A DNA stretch of 64,000 nucleotides from Jejuia rubra (GTDB taxonomy: Bacteria; Bacteroidota; Bacteroidia; Flavobacteriales; Flavobacteriaceae). The stretch spans positions 62,001-126,000 of the forward strand of contig NZ_JBHULY010000005.1 in assembly GCF_042684665.1 (NCBI RefSeq), read 5' to 3'. Under the pieces are notes generated by a model, which was not told where the DNA came from, did not search any database, and was given only the letters and a program-made list of their open reading frames with translations. Made by a program: the position numbers and the translations under genes. Below are positions 8,749 through 17,192 of this stretch, piece after piece; position 1 is the stretch's first letter; each line of letters starts with the position of its first letter.

Positions 8749-8776
8749 CCCTCCCCTTTGGGGAGGTTAGGTGGGG
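8749..8776 (-). repeat. GC-rich palindromic intergenic repeat, right copy (atpA-atpG)
   Basis: CCTCCCCTTTGGGGAGG followed by TTAGGTGGGG, the inverted copy of 8681-8709. It ends three bases before the atpG ATG at 8780, so the repeat's own purine-rich end (AGGTGGGG) lies where a ribosome-binding site would be and may act as one by accident. Confidence 0.85.
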
Positions 8777-8779
8777 AAA

Positions 8780-9640
8780 ATGGCAAACTTAAAAGAAATA
8801 CGTAACAGAATATCATCGGTATCTTCAACGATGCAGATTACCAGTGCCATGAAAATGGTGTCGGCTGCAAAGTTAAAGAAGGCACAGGATGCTATTACGG
8901 CTATGCGCCCTTATGCGGACAAGTTGACCGAACTTTTACAAAGTTTAAGTGCAACCTTGGACGCAGATTCCGGAAGTAAGTTTTCTACACAAAGAGAGGT
9001 GAAGAAAGTGCTCATCGTAGCGATTACGTCTAATAGAGGTTTGGCTGGGGCATTTAACTCAAACATCATTAAAGAAGTTAACCGATTGGCTTCTGAAACC
9101 TATGCCAATCAGGAAGTGTCCTATATGGCTATTGGTAAAAAAGCCAATGATGCCTATAAGAAATCCAATAAAGTTGTTGCAAATCATAGCGCCGTTTTTG
9201 ATGACTTAACGTTTGAAAATGTTGCAGCCATTGCACAAGAACTTATGGATAAATTTGTTGCTGGCGATTTTGATAAGATTGAAATCGTGTACAACAAGTT
9301 CAAGAATGCGGCGACTCAAATCGTGATGACAGAGCAGTTTTTACCGATTGTACCTGTTGAAGGCGAAGCCAATGCTAATGCCGATTATATTTTTGAACCA
9401 TCGAAAGTTGAAATCGTTGAGCAATTGATTCCAAAATCTTTAAAAACTCAGTTGTACAAGGGGATAAGAGACTCTTTTGCTTCTGAGCACGGTGCGCGTA
9501 TGACCGCAATGCACAAAGCAACGGATAACGCCAAAGAATTGAAAGACCAATTGACCTTATCGTACAACAAAGCACGTCAAGCGGCCATTACCAACGAAAT
9601 CTTGGAGATTGTTGGTGGTGCGGAAGCTTTAAATAACTAA
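8780..9640 (+). CDS. atpG: F0F1 ATP synthase subunit gamma
   Basis: The central-shaft subunit, 286 residues from ATG 8780. The N-terminal helix has the family form MANLKEIRNRISSVSSTMQI and TSAMKMVSAAKL; the C-terminal helix contains ARMTAMHKATDNAKEL and RQAAITNEILEIVGGAEAL, both diagnostic. An in-frame GTG at 8771 would add MGK, but it lies inside the GC-rich repeat, and homologues begin at MANLKEI, so 8780 is chosen. It is the last gene of this operon; beta and epsilon (atpDC) are not nearby, as usual in Bacteroidota. Confidence 0.96.
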   Translation: MANLKEIRNRISSVSSTMQITSAMKMVSAAKLKKAQDAITAMRPYADKLTELLQSLSATLDADSGSKFSTQREVKKVLIVAITSNRGLAGAFNSNIIKEVNRLASETYANQEVSYMAIGKKANDAYKKSNKVVANHSAVFDDLTFENVAAIAQELMDKFVAGDFDKIEIVYNKFKNAATQIVMTEQFLPIVPVEGEANANADYIFEPSKVEIVEQLIPKSLKTQLYKGIRDSFASEHGARMTAMHKATDNAKELKDQLTLSYNKARQAAITNEILEIVGGAEALNN

Positions 9641-9646
9641 GTAATT

Positions 9647-9673
9647 TGTCATGCTGAACTTGTTTCAGCATCT
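9647..9673. repeat. short palindromic dispersed-type repeat after atpG
   Basis: TGTC then ATGCTGAA-CTTG-TTTCAGCAT then CT: an almost perfect hairpin six bases after the atpG stop. From memory, this sequence type is a common dispersed palindrome in flavobacterial genomes. No second copy is visible in this window. Confidence 0.55.
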
Positions 9674-9688
9674 CATATAATTTTATTA

Positions 9689-9727
9689 GACCTGTCTAGT
9701 TTTCAAAAACCTGACAGGTCTTTTTTT
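9689..9727 (+). terminator. rho-independent terminator of the ATP synthase operon
   Basis: GACCTGTC (9689-9696) pairs with GACAGGTC (9713-9720), followed immediately by seven T (9721-9727), 48 bases after the atpG stop. The stem sequence belongs to the same loose family of palindromes as those flanking the RAYT gene (GACCTGCAAGG...), so the terminator may derive from a repeat element. Confidence 0.8.
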
Positions 9728-9735
9728 ATGGCTTA

Positions 9736-9898
9736 ATACCAAATAGACCATAAAATAATGCCAAAATACTTGTTCATTTTCCCACTTTCTTCATTGCAGA
9801 AAATTTCCGTAGCTATGGCTATGCAAACTTTCCACAGCTTCAAAAGCGAAAAAAGCAACTGCGTATTTTTTAACATAATTTCATAATCTATTTGGTAT
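9736..9898. mobile_element. MITE-like element with inverted repeats
   Basis: Perfect 12-base terminal inverted repeats, ATACCAAATAGA at 9736-9747 and TCTATTTGGTAT at 9887-9898, extend inward imperfectly for about another 12 bases (TAAAATAAT on the left, ATTATGAAAT read inward from the right). They enclose about 140 bases with no ORF. The size and structure fit a miniature non-autonomous element. No second copy or target-site duplication could be established from this window. Confidence 0.5.
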
Positions 9899-9920
9899 AA
9901 CTTTTGAATTCATACCTTTG
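9891..9920 (+). promoter_or_regulatory. promoter of the 9933 lipoprotein gene
   Basis: TTTG at 9891-9894, an 18-base spacer and TACCTTTG at 9913-9920 match the Bacteroidota promoter. Transcription would begin near 9927, only a few bases before the ATG at 9933. The -33 box lies inside the right arm of the MITE-like element, so the insertion would have supplied half of this promoter. Confidence 0.55.
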
Positions 9921-9932
9921 AAATAAAGGCTT

Positions 9933-10367
9933 ATGAAACTTTTGAAACACATATTATTTGCGATTTCCGTTTGTGTCGGATGTATTCGATGTGCCAGCAC
10001 CCAAAAGCTTGAAAAGAATCCGCCATTGGAAATTGGTCAGATTTCATATACAGAACAGAATGCCAATACTGCTGTAGATAGCATCTTTATTCCTATAAAA
10101 TCGAACCCACAAAATGTACAATTAGATAGTATTGTGTTCCAAGGGAAAACTACGGGTTTGGTGCTTTTGGAGAATAAAATTTATGTCGGCACTTTTCCAC
10201 AGAAAGACTTCATTATGAGCGATGAACCCTATGCAGAGCACGCTAACGAATTACCGGAATTACCACCAAAACAGTTTTCTAAATTGAAAGCGGATGAGGC
10301 CGTGATTTTTTATGAATTAAACAATAAAACGCATTATTTCAAAGTTTTGGGAGTCGCAAAGCAATAG
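9933..10367 (+). CDS. predicted secreted or lipid-anchored protein, function unknown
   Basis: 144 residues with an N-terminal basic/hydrophobic signal (KLLKHILFAISVCVGCIRC) ending in a Cys cluster followed by AST. Either of two Cys could be the lipidated one; neither site is a perfect lipobox. The mature part has no motif I recognise. It reads as a small mixed beta protein (SIVFQGKTTGLVLLENKIYVGTF) ending in HYFKVLGVAKQ. It is transcribed alone, with a promoter just upstream and an 84-base gap to the flippase gene. Confidence 0.6.
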   Translation: MKLLKHILFAISVCVGCIRCASTQKLEKNPPLEIGQISYTEQNANTAVDSIFIPIKSNPQNVQLDSIVFQGKTTGLVLLENKIYVGTFPQKDFIMSDEPYAEHANELPELPPKQFSKLKADEAVIFYELNNKTHYFKVLGVAKQ

Positions 10368-10451
10368 TTTTTCACAATAAATCAGGCGCAAATTATAATC
10401 TTTGCTTAACAGGTTCTAATAATGTATTTTTAATGACATAAAACCTATCCT

Positions 10452-11906
10452 TTGGGCGGACTCAAAACATTATTCCAACAAACTTTTATTTACGGGCTGG
10501 CCACAGTGCTTCCGAGGATGTTGAGTTTTTTGCTCACGCCACTTTATACTCAAGTTATGGCAGTGGGTGTCTATGGAAAAGTATCCATAATATTTTCTTG
10601 GTTTGCCATTTTTAATGTGATTTTGGCCTATGGTATGGAAACGGCTTTTTTTCGTTTTTTTAATAAGGAAGAACAGCAGGAAAAAGTAGTTGGTACGGCA
10701 ACATTATCCATTGTTTTTACATCTTTTGCGATATTTCTATTGGCTTTTTTGTTTAAACATCAAATAGCTGAGATTACCGATATAGAAGTACGGCATATTA
10801 GCTTCGTCATTTGGATTCTATTGCTTGATGCGCTGGTTATCATCCCATTTGCATGGTTACGAGCCAACGCAAAACCGGTTAAATATGCTATTATAAAAAT
10901 TGCGAACGTAGCCATCAACATTGGGCTTAATTTATTCTTCTTTCTCCTATTAGCGGATTTGGCTAGTAAAAACGACTTTTTCGGTTCAATGTATAGATCA
11001 GATTTTGAAATCAGTTACGTACTAATTGCGAATTTCATTGCAAGTGCTGTAACGCTTATTATAATGTTGTTCTTTTATAGTAAAATCAAATATGTTTTCG
11101 ATTCCAAATTGTGGCGACAAATGTTGCAATATGCGCTACCTGTATTAGTAGCAGGATTGGCCTACACGACAATCGAACAATTCAATCGTATTTTATTGGA
11201 GAGCAGTTTATCCACAGCCGCGAATCCTGAGGATGAAGTGGGGATGTTTTCGGCATGTTACAAATTGGCTTTATTTATGACGCTTTTTGCAACGGCTTTT
11301 CGATTGGGGATCGAGCCCTATTTTTTCAGTCATGCCAAAAGTGATAACCCACAGAAAAACTATGCTAAAATTTTGGAGTTTTTTGTGGCCTTTGGTGCCG
11401 TCATTCTATTAACCGTTGTGGTGTTTGCAGATATTTTAAAGGTGATCATTATTCGCGACGAGGATTACTGGGAAGCCATGTGGATTGTACCCATCATATT
11501 GGTGGCAAGCTTTTGTTTAGGCATCTATCATAATCTTTCGGTTTGGTATAAAATTACAGACCGCACCAAGTTTGGAGCATATATTTCAGTTGTTGGTGCT
11601 ATCATTACCTTAGGCCTAAATATTTGGTTGATACCGATTATTAGTTACAAAGGTTCTGCTATTGCTACATTGGCGGCTTACAGTAGTATGGTAATTTTAT
11701 CTTATTTTTTCGGGAGGAAATATTATCCCATACCTTATAATCTTAAAAAAATAGGAGGATATTTATTGCTTTCCATTGGATTCTCTTCGCTGTCTTTCTA
11801 TCAATTTAGAGGGCAATATATTATTGGAATTTCGTTGTTAGTTGTATTTTTGGGCATCGTATATGCCGCTGAAAGAAAACAGATTAAAACCTTACTCAAC
11901 AGATAA
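10452..11906 (+). CDS. polysaccharide flippase (Wzx/MATE-like, MOP superfamily)
   Basis: 484 residues with about 14 predicted transmembrane segments. The opening is typical of polysaccharide biosynthesis exporters (FQQTFIYGLATVLPRMLSFLLTPLYTQVM), and the conserved RFF segment (METAFFRFFNKEEQQEKVVGTA) appears in the Wzx family. It would flip a lipid-linked sugar across the inner membrane. The start is TTG 10452 (MGGLKTLF); no better in-frame ATG precedes it. The stop abuts the dut start at 11907, and a sugar-nucleotidyltransferase follows dut, suggesting an envelope-polysaccharide context. Confidence 0.88.
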   Translation: MGGLKTLFQQTFIYGLATVLPRMLSFLLTPLYTQVMAVGVYGKVSIIFSWFAIFNVILAYGMETAFFRFFNKEEQQEKVVGTATLSIVFTSFAIFLLAFLFKHQIAEITDIEVRHISFVIWILLLDALVIIPFAWLRANAKPVKYAIIKIANVAINIGLNLFFFLLLADLASKNDFFGSMYRSDFEISYVLIANFIASAVTLIIMLFFYSKIKYVFDSKLWRQMLQYALPVLVAGLAYTTIEQFNRILLESSLSTAANPEDEVGMFSACYKLALFMTLFATAFRLGIEPYFFSHAKSDNPQKNYAKILEFFVAFGAVILLTVVVFADILKVIIIRDEDYWEAMWIVPIILVASFCLGIYHNLSVWYKITDRTKFGAYISVVGAIITLGLNIWLIPIISYKGSAIATLAAYSSMVILSYFFGRKYYPIPYNLKKIGGYLLLSIGFSSLSFYQFRGQYIIGISLLVVFLGIVYAAERKQIKTLLNR

Positions 11907-12341
11907 ATGAAAATAAAAATCATCAATAAATCCACCCACGATTTACCGCACTATGAAACTGTTGCTTCCGCAGGAATGGATTTGAGGGCCAATATCTCAG
12001 AATCAAGGGTGTTAAAACCCTTGGAGCGAAGTATTGTGGGCACAGGTCTTTTTATTGAATTACCGGTAGGATTGGAAGCCCAGGTGCGCCCTAGAAGTGG
12101 GCTAGCCGCTAAGAAGGGGATTACAGTACTGAATGCCCCTGGGACGATAGATGCGGATTACAGAGGGGAAATAGGCGTGATTTTGGTCAACCTTTCCAAT
12201 GAAGAATTTACCATCCACAATGGTGAGCGTATTGCGCAACTGGTTATTGCCAAGCACGAACGTGCTGAATGGGTTCAGGCAGAAGAATTGTCGTCAACAG
12301 ATAGAGGTGAAGGCGGATTTGGTAGCACAGGAACCAAATAG
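11907..12341 (+). CDS. dut: deoxyuridine 5'-triphosphate nucleotidohydrolase
   Basis: A 144-residue homotrimeric dUTPase that hydrolyses dUTP to dUMP and pyrophosphate, keeping uracil out of DNA and feeding dTMP synthesis. The conserved motifs are all present: SAGMDLRA (motif 1), PRSGLAAKKG (2), NAPGTIDADYRGEIG (3, with the catalytic Asp), GERIAQLV (4) and the flexible C-terminal lid DRGEGGFGSTG (5). The ATG begins at the base after the flippase stop, so it is probably translated from the same message. Normal length. Confidence 0.97.
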   Translation: MKIKIINKSTHDLPHYETVASAGMDLRANISESRVLKPLERSIVGTGLFIELPVGLEAQVRPRSGLAAKKGITVLNAPGTIDADYRGEIGVILVNLSNEEFTIHNGERIAQLVIAKHERAEWVQAEELSSTDRGEGGFGSTGTK

Positions 12342-12413
12342 AAAGAAAAGTATTTGTGAATTCGCGACAAAACGAATCAACAATTAAACAGATAAACGAA
12401 TCAACTTTAAAAA

Positions 12414-13433
12414 ATGAAAATAATAGTCCCAATGGCCGGTCGAGGTTCTCGATTGCGCCCACACAGTTTAACCGTACCAAAACCTCTAATCCCGGTTGCG
12501 GGCCAGCCTATCGTTCATCGTTTGGTAAAAGATATTGCCAAAGTATTAAAGCAACCCATTGATGAAATCGCTTTCGTGTTGGGTGACCCTGCATGGTTTG
12601 GCGACGAGGTAGTATCCAGTTTAGAAGTTTTGGCCAAAAGTTTAGGAGCCAAGGCCTCTATTTACCGTCAAGATAAACCATTAGGAACGGGGCATGCCAT
12701 TATGTGCGCCAAGCCTTCATTGTCTGGCCCGGCTGTAATTGCTTATGCTGATACGCTAATACGGGCTGAGTTCGATTTAGACCCAAATGCCGATAGTGTG
12801 ATTTGGACCAAACAGGTGGATAATCCAGAAGCTTACGGTGTCGTAAAACTAAATCCGAATGATGAAATCATCGAACTGGTTGAAAAACCAGAGAATTTCG
12901 TATCAGACCAAGCCGTGATTGGGATTTACTATTTCAAGGATGTTGCAGTTTTAAAGGATAAGCTGCAAGAAATTCTGGATGAGAACGTTATGAATGGAGG
13001 TGAATACCAAATTAATGACGGCATCAAACGTATGATGGCAGATGACAAGGTTTTTAAAACCGGAACAGTGGATGAATGGATGGATTGTGGCAATAAGACC
13101 ATCACTATCGAAACCAATCAGCGCATGTTGGGATTTTTGAAGGCGGATGGTGAAGAGCAATTAGTGGCATCTTCGGCTAAACTGAAAAATTCAAACATAA
13201 TTGAACCTTGTTTTGTAGGTGAAAATGTAGTGTTAAAAAATGCAACTATCGGTCCCTTTGTTTCCGTTGGAAATGGAACCGTTATTGAAAACTCAACTAT
13301 TGAAAATAGTTTGATACAGACCAGTTCTGAAATAAAAAATGCCAAATTAACCAATGCAATGATTGGGAATCATGTGAAATATAACGGTGATTTCACTAGC
13401 GTTAGTATCGGCGATTATTCGGTTTTGGAATAG
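12414..13433 (+). CDS. sugar-phosphate nucleotidyltransferase
   Basis: 339 residues. The N-terminal nucleotidyltransferase fold begins with the activation loop PMAGRGSRLRPHSLTVPKPL, binding the nucleotide and transferring it to a sugar-1-phosphate. Later landmarks are DKPLGTGHAI, AYADTLI (metal Asp), NPEAYGVV and the WMDCGNK sugar-site segment. The C-terminal about 90 residues form a left-handed beta-helix with hexapeptide steps (NSNIIEPCFVGENVVLKNATIGPFVSVG). Substrate cannot be read from sequence: glucose-1-phosphate thymidylyl- or uridylyltransferase are both possible. Lies downstream of dut. Confidence 0.88.
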   Translation: MKIIVPMAGRGSRLRPHSLTVPKPLIPVAGQPIVHRLVKDIAKVLKQPIDEIAFVLGDPAWFGDEVVSSLEVLAKSLGAKASIYRQDKPLGTGHAIMCAKPSLSGPAVIAYADTLIRAEFDLDPNADSVIWTKQVDNPEAYGVVKLNPNDEIIELVEKPENFVSDQAVIGIYYFKDVAVLKDKLQEILDENVMNGGEYQINDGIKRMMADDKVFKTGTVDEWMDCGNKTITIETNQRMLGFLKADGEEQLVASSAKLKNSNIIEPCFVGENVVLKNATIGPFVSVGNGTVIENSTIENSLIQTSSEIKNAKLTNAMIGNHVKYNGDFTSVSIGDYSVLE

Positions 13434-13453
13434 GTTTCACAAGGAAATTAGGC

Positions 13454-13768
13454 ATGTATATCGTATTATATTCATTTAGTGTTAAACCTAATCACGAAGA
13501 CAGTTTTATTGAAGGCTGGAAGGGTTTGACAAATATGATTTATCAATACGAGGGCAGTTTGGGTTCAAGATTGCATAAAAAGGATGAACAAGAGTATGTT
13601 GCCTATGCGCAGTGGCCTTCCAAAGAAAAGTTTGAAAGTTCAGGAAGTAATTTGCCAGAAGAAGCAAACAGGTTTAGAAGTTTAATGAAAACATCCTGTG
13701 AGGCCATTAAAATTGCAGACAAGTTTGAAGTTATTGAGGACTTGCTTTCAACTAAATTACATGATTAA
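13454..13768 (+). CDS. antibiotic biosynthesis monooxygenase (ABM)-fold protein
   Basis: A 104-residue single-domain protein with the ferredoxin-like ABM/YgiN pattern: an initial beta strand (YIVLYSFSVKPNHEDSFIEGWK), an aromatic-rich helix and LGSRLHKKDEQEYVAYAQWPSKEKFESS. Members are small cytoplasmic dimers, some heme-degrading or quinol-oxidising, many of unknown substrate. No heme-ligand pattern is obvious. Its last 8 bases overlap the start of the TPR gene, implying coupled translation. Confidence 0.78.
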   Translation: MYIVLYSFSVKPNHEDSFIEGWKGLTNMIYQYEGSLGSRLHKKDEQEYVAYAQWPSKEKFESSGSNLPEEANRFRSLMKTSCEAIKIADKFEVIEDLLSTKLHD

Positions 13769-15131
13769 AAAGGGTTGCTACATATTACTTTTAATTGTTG
13801 GAATTTTAGTTTTTCCACAGGTAAGCTTTGCCCAAGTAGATTTCAACAAAAAGCCGGATGATGATTTGGGTGTGGTTGAAGACAAATTTCAAGAGTTTTT
13901 CTTTGAGGCTCTCAAACAAAAGGGTATCGAGAATTATGAAAAATCCGTTGAGGCCTTGCAACAGTGTATCGCTTTGGATAAAAGCCCTGCCGTGTTATAT
14001 TTCGAGTTAGGCAAAAACTACATGAAGCTGAAAAACTTCGGTGAGGCTGAAGATGCCCTAAAGGAAGCCGTGGATAAAGATCCTGATAACGAGTGGTATC
14101 TCGATGAGCTTTATGGGTACTATGTATCCCAAAACGATTTGAAAAAGGCACTAAAAACAGTGCAACAATTAGTTGAGTACCACCCAGATTACAAAGAAGA
14201 TTTAGCTGCGCTTTATCTTAAAATGGAAAAGTTTGACGACGCTTTAGGTGTATTGGATGAACTAGATAAAGCTTACGGTATTTCCATTTCAAGGGATATC
14301 ATGCGCAATAAAATATACCAGATTACCGGTCGCACTAAAGACCAAATTGAAAACCTGGAAACTCGCATTGAAGATAACCCTGAAAGAGAGTCCAATTACT
14401 TGGCTTTGATTTACAGATATAGCGAAAACAATGAAAAGGAAAAAGCTTTTGAAACTGCTAAGGAATTGCTAAAGGTCAATCCCAATTCGCAGGTAGTACA
14501 TTTGGCACTGTACAAATTTTATTTAGACGATGATAATACCGAACAAGCCATAAAGTCCATGAAAATTGTTGTGAAAAGCAATGAAATAAAACCAGAAGCC
14601 AAGTTAAAAGTGCTTTCTGATTTTGTTGGCTTCGTAAAGAAATATCCTGAGTACGAGGCTGATTTAGTGGAGGCTACCACCCTTTTAGATGGTAAAACCA
14701 ATGCCAAAACCTTATCAGATTTGGGTTATTATTATTTAAGCAAAAACGACAAAGCCAATGCTCTTCACTATTTGGAGGAGGCATTAAAGTTAAACGGAAG
14801 CGATTTCAATATCGTAAAAAATGTCTTGTTACTTCAAATCGATTTGCAACAGTTTGATGAAGCTGTTCAAAAAAGTGAAGAGGTTATCCAAAAATTTCCC
14901 GCACAGCCTTTGGGTTACCTAATTAATGGTGTGGCTTTAAATGCACGACAAAAACCGAACGACGCCATTTCAGTATTGGAATCGGGATTGGATTGGGTTA
15001 TTGACAACCCTAAAATGGAATCCGATTTCTATTTACAGTTAAGCAAAGCTTACGAAATGTTGGGCAATATGGAAAAATCGGGTGCGTTTATGAAAAAAGC
15101 GAAAGTCTTACAATTATCCACAGGTAATTAA
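13761..15131 (+). CDS. exported tetratricopeptide repeat protein
   Basis: 456 residues from ATG 13761. A signal peptide (MIKKGCYILLLIVGILVFPQVSFAQ) ends with a good signal peptidase I site. The rest is a chain of TPR helices, for example SVEALQQCIALDKSPAVLYFELGKNYMKLKNFGEAEDALKEA in the first third and KANALHYLEEALKLNGSDFNIVKNVLLL near the end. A longer in-frame ORF from 13698 lies inside the ABM gene in another frame and would hide the signal peptide, so it was rejected. TPR proteins are periplasmic scaffolds; the following DUF4292 and EnvC-like genes suggest an envelope role. Confidence 0.85.
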   Translation: MIKKGCYILLLIVGILVFPQVSFAQVDFNKKPDDDLGVVEDKFQEFFFEALKQKGIENYEKSVEALQQCIALDKSPAVLYFELGKNYMKLKNFGEAEDALKEAVDKDPDNEWYLDELYGYYVSQNDLKKALKTVQQLVEYHPDYKEDLAALYLKMEKFDDALGVLDELDKAYGISISRDIMRNKIYQITGRTKDQIENLETRIEDNPERESNYLALIYRYSENNEKEKAFETAKELLKVNPNSQVVHLALYKFYLDDDNTEQAIKSMKIVVKSNEIKPEAKLKVLSDFVGFVKKYPEYEADLVEATTLLDGKTNAKTLSDLGYYYLSKNDKANALHYLEEALKLNGSDFNIVKNVLLLQIDLQQFDEAVQKSEEVIQKFPAQPLGYLINGVALNARQKPNDAISVLESGLDWVIDNPKMESDFYLQLSKAYEMLGNMEKSGAFMKKAKVLQLSTGN

Positions 15132-15145
15132 ACAAATATTGAAGT

Positions 15146-15916
15146 TTGAAACAAACACGTAAAATTATAATCATCGTAGTTCTTAGTTTTGCTGTTTTTG
15201 GGTGTAAACCCTCAAAAACCGTAGCTGAAGGCGATGCCAATTTAAAACTTTCGGCACGGCAGTTGATTAAAGAAAACGGCAAGAAATCCCCGGAATTTAA
15301 TACGCTTCAATCCAAATTAAAGATCACCTATTCCGAAAAGGACAAAAAGCAATCGCATACGGTGAGTTATCGCATGAAAAAAGATGAGGTACTATGGTTG
15401 AGTGCCACCTTTGGAATAATTAGGGCTAAAATTACACCGACTAGTGTTGCGTTTTATAATAAATTGGACAACACCTATTTTGAAGGCGATTTTAAATATT
15501 TCAGTAAACTTTTGGGGACCGAATTGGATTTTCAAAAGATCCAAAATATCATTTTGGGTGAGGCCTTATACAATTTAAAAGACGATTCCTATAAGGTTTC
15601 GGTGCATGAAGGCAGTTATGTGTTGCAACCCAAAAACCAGCGGGAACTATTCGAAATTTTCTTTCTTTTGAATCCCTCGCATTATAAGATCCAATCACAA
15701 CAGTTGACCCAATTTTCGGAACAACGGCACCTACAAATTGACTACTTGGCGCACCAGGAGGTGGAAAAGGAAGTTTTACCAGAGCATGTAAAAGTCATTG
15801 CTGTTGAAGGGGATAAGGAGTTAATAGCCGAACTGGAGTTCAAATCCGTGTCTTTAAATGAAGACATCCGATTTCCATTTAAAATCCCTTCTGGATTCAA
15901 GAAGATAGAGCTTTGA
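15146..15916 (+). CDS. DUF4292-family lipoprotein
   Basis: 256 residues starting at TTG 15146, 14 bases after the TPR gene. The N-terminus KQTRKIIIIVVLSFAVFGC ends in a lipobox. The body fits the DUF4292 family of Bacteroidota (SPEFNTLQSKLKITYSEKDKKQSHTVSYRMKKDEVLWLSATFGIIRAKITPTSV), which resembles the LolA/LolB-like beta fold and is thought to bind lipid or lipoprotein. Its stop TGA shares one base with the ATG of the next gene (TGATG). A role in outer-membrane biogenesis is inference. Confidence 0.82.
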   Translation: MKQTRKIIIIVVLSFAVFGCKPSKTVAEGDANLKLSARQLIKENGKKSPEFNTLQSKLKITYSEKDKKQSHTVSYRMKKDEVLWLSATFGIIRAKITPTSVAFYNKLDNTYFEGDFKYFSKLLGTELDFQKIQNIILGEALYNLKDDSYKVSVHEGSYVLQPKNQRELFEIFFLLNPSHYKIQSQQLTQFSEQRHLQIDYLAHQEVEKEVLPEHVKVIAVEGDKELIAELEFKSVSLNEDIRFPFKIPSGFKKIEL

Positions 15917-17148
15917 TGGTAGCAAAAAACCAAATATTAAAGGGTCTGATTATATTTCTTTTTCTTTCATGTAGCTACCCGTTGCTTGGGCAATCCGGTA
16001 AACAAAAACTGCTCGAAGACCGTCGGCAGGAATTGCGAAAGGAAATCCAAAAAATAAATGCTTTAAGGGCAGAAAACAAATCCAAGGAGAAATCACAACT
16101 GTCCTTAATTGAAGATTTCAACTATAAGATAAGTGTGTTGAACAACTTGATTAAGGTGACCAACCAACAGGCCAACCTGCTTACAAGGGAAATCAACAAT
16201 AATCAAAAGCAGATTACCAATCTTCGGAATGAACTGAAATTGCTAAAGGAGGATTATGCGGCCATGATAGTGAAGTCCTATAAAAGTCGAAACCAGCAAA
16301 GCCGGATTATGTTTTTGTTGTCCTCAAACGATTTTAAGCAGGCCTACAAGCGATTGCAGTATATGAAACAGTATACCAATCATCAAAAAGAACAAGGGGA
16401 GACGATTAAGGCCAAAACGAATGAATTGCAAAAAATCAATCAAAATTTACTGGTTCAAAAGAAAGAAAAAGAGAAACTAGTTGCTGAAAATAGGGCTACC
16501 CAAAAAACGTTACAGAAGGAACGAGCGCAACATCAGGAATTGATGACATCAATCCGAAAGAATTTAAGTAGGTATACGGCTCAAATCAAAGCAAAGCAAC
16601 GTGAAGCGGATAGAATTGACAGAGAAATAGAACGCATCATTAAGGCCGAAATTGCCAAATCCAATAAGGGTTCAAAAACAACTAAAGCTAGTAAGTCCAA
16701 CTTTGCATTAACAGCTGAAGAGAAAGTATTGGCCAATAGCTTTGTCGCCAATAAAGGGAAACTGCCTTGGCCAGTTGAAAAAGGGTTTGTAAAAGTGCGC
16801 TATGGCACCCAACCACACCCTATCGACAGATCGTTGACCATCAAAAGTAATGGCGTAAGGATTTCCACTGAAAAAGGCGCAAAAGTCCGCGCCGTTTTTG
16901 ATGGAACCGTCAGCAGAATTGTGCGTATAAAGAATGCCAATCCCATTGTAATGGTCCGTCATGGAAATTACATCACTGCCTATAAAAACCTTCATAAAGT
17001 AACGGTAAAAGAGGGCGATAAAGTAAAGACCAAGCAGGAAATAGGAGAAGTCTTTACCAATCCAACCACGGGAGAAACCGTGCTGAATTTCGTGGTGTTC
17101 AAGGATTTAAATACGCAGAATCCTGCGAGTTGGATTTATAGGATGTAG
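15916..17148 (+). CDS. EnvC-like murein hydrolase activator with degenerate LytM domain
   Basis: 410 residues. A signal peptide (about 1-26) is followed by long coiled coils (about 28-130 and 155-240) and a C-terminal M23/LytM domain (about 285-410). The metal ligands of active M23 peptidases are absent: the HxxxD site reads NGVRISTEKG and the later HxH site reads LNFVVF. This is the pattern of EnvC, which activates amidases for daughter-cell separation rather than cutting peptidoglycan itself. ATG 15916 overlaps the DUF4292 stop; TTG 15913 is an alternative. Together the three preceding genes and this one form a tight operon. Confidence 0.85.
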   Translation: MVAKNQILKGLIIFLFLSCSYPLLGQSGKQKLLEDRRQELRKEIQKINALRAENKSKEKSQLSLIEDFNYKISVLNNLIKVTNQQANLLTREINNNQKQITNLRNELKLLKEDYAAMIVKSYKSRNQQSRIMFLLSSNDFKQAYKRLQYMKQYTNHQKEQGETIKAKTNELQKINQNLLVQKKEKEKLVAENRATQKTLQKERAQHQELMTSIRKNLSRYTAQIKAKQREADRIDREIERIIKAEIAKSNKGSKTTKASKSNFALTAEEKVLANSFVANKGKLPWPVEKGFVKVRYGTQPHPIDRSLTIKSNGVRISTEKGAKVRAVFDGTVSRIVRIKNANPIVMVRHGNYITAYKNLHKVTVKEGDKVKTKQEIGEVFTNPTTGETVLNFVVFKDLNTQNPASWIYRM

Positions 17149-17152
17149 CATG

Positions 17153-17179
17153 CCTACAAGGTCATCTAGACCTTGCAGG
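17153..17179. repeat. palindromic repeat, same family as those flanking the RAYT
   Basis: CCTACAAGGTC (17153-17163), a five-base loop, GACCTTGCAGG (17169-17179). It lies four bases after the EnvC-like stop and between two convergent genes, where it could act as a bidirectional terminator. The arms match the palindromes at 51424-51454 and 51977-52003 (CCTACAAGG/CCTTGCAGG). Confidence 0.75.
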
Positions 17180-17192
17180 ATAAACAAAGTTT

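Noticed and set aside
8771..8779. GTG 8771 as the atpG start
   Set aside because: It lies in the GC-rich repeat, and gamma subunits begin at MANLKEI, so ATG 8780 is preferred.
13698..13760. N-terminal extension of the TPR protein inside the ABM gene
   Set aside because: The signal peptide begins at 13761, and the extension is only the off-frame reading of the ABM gene.
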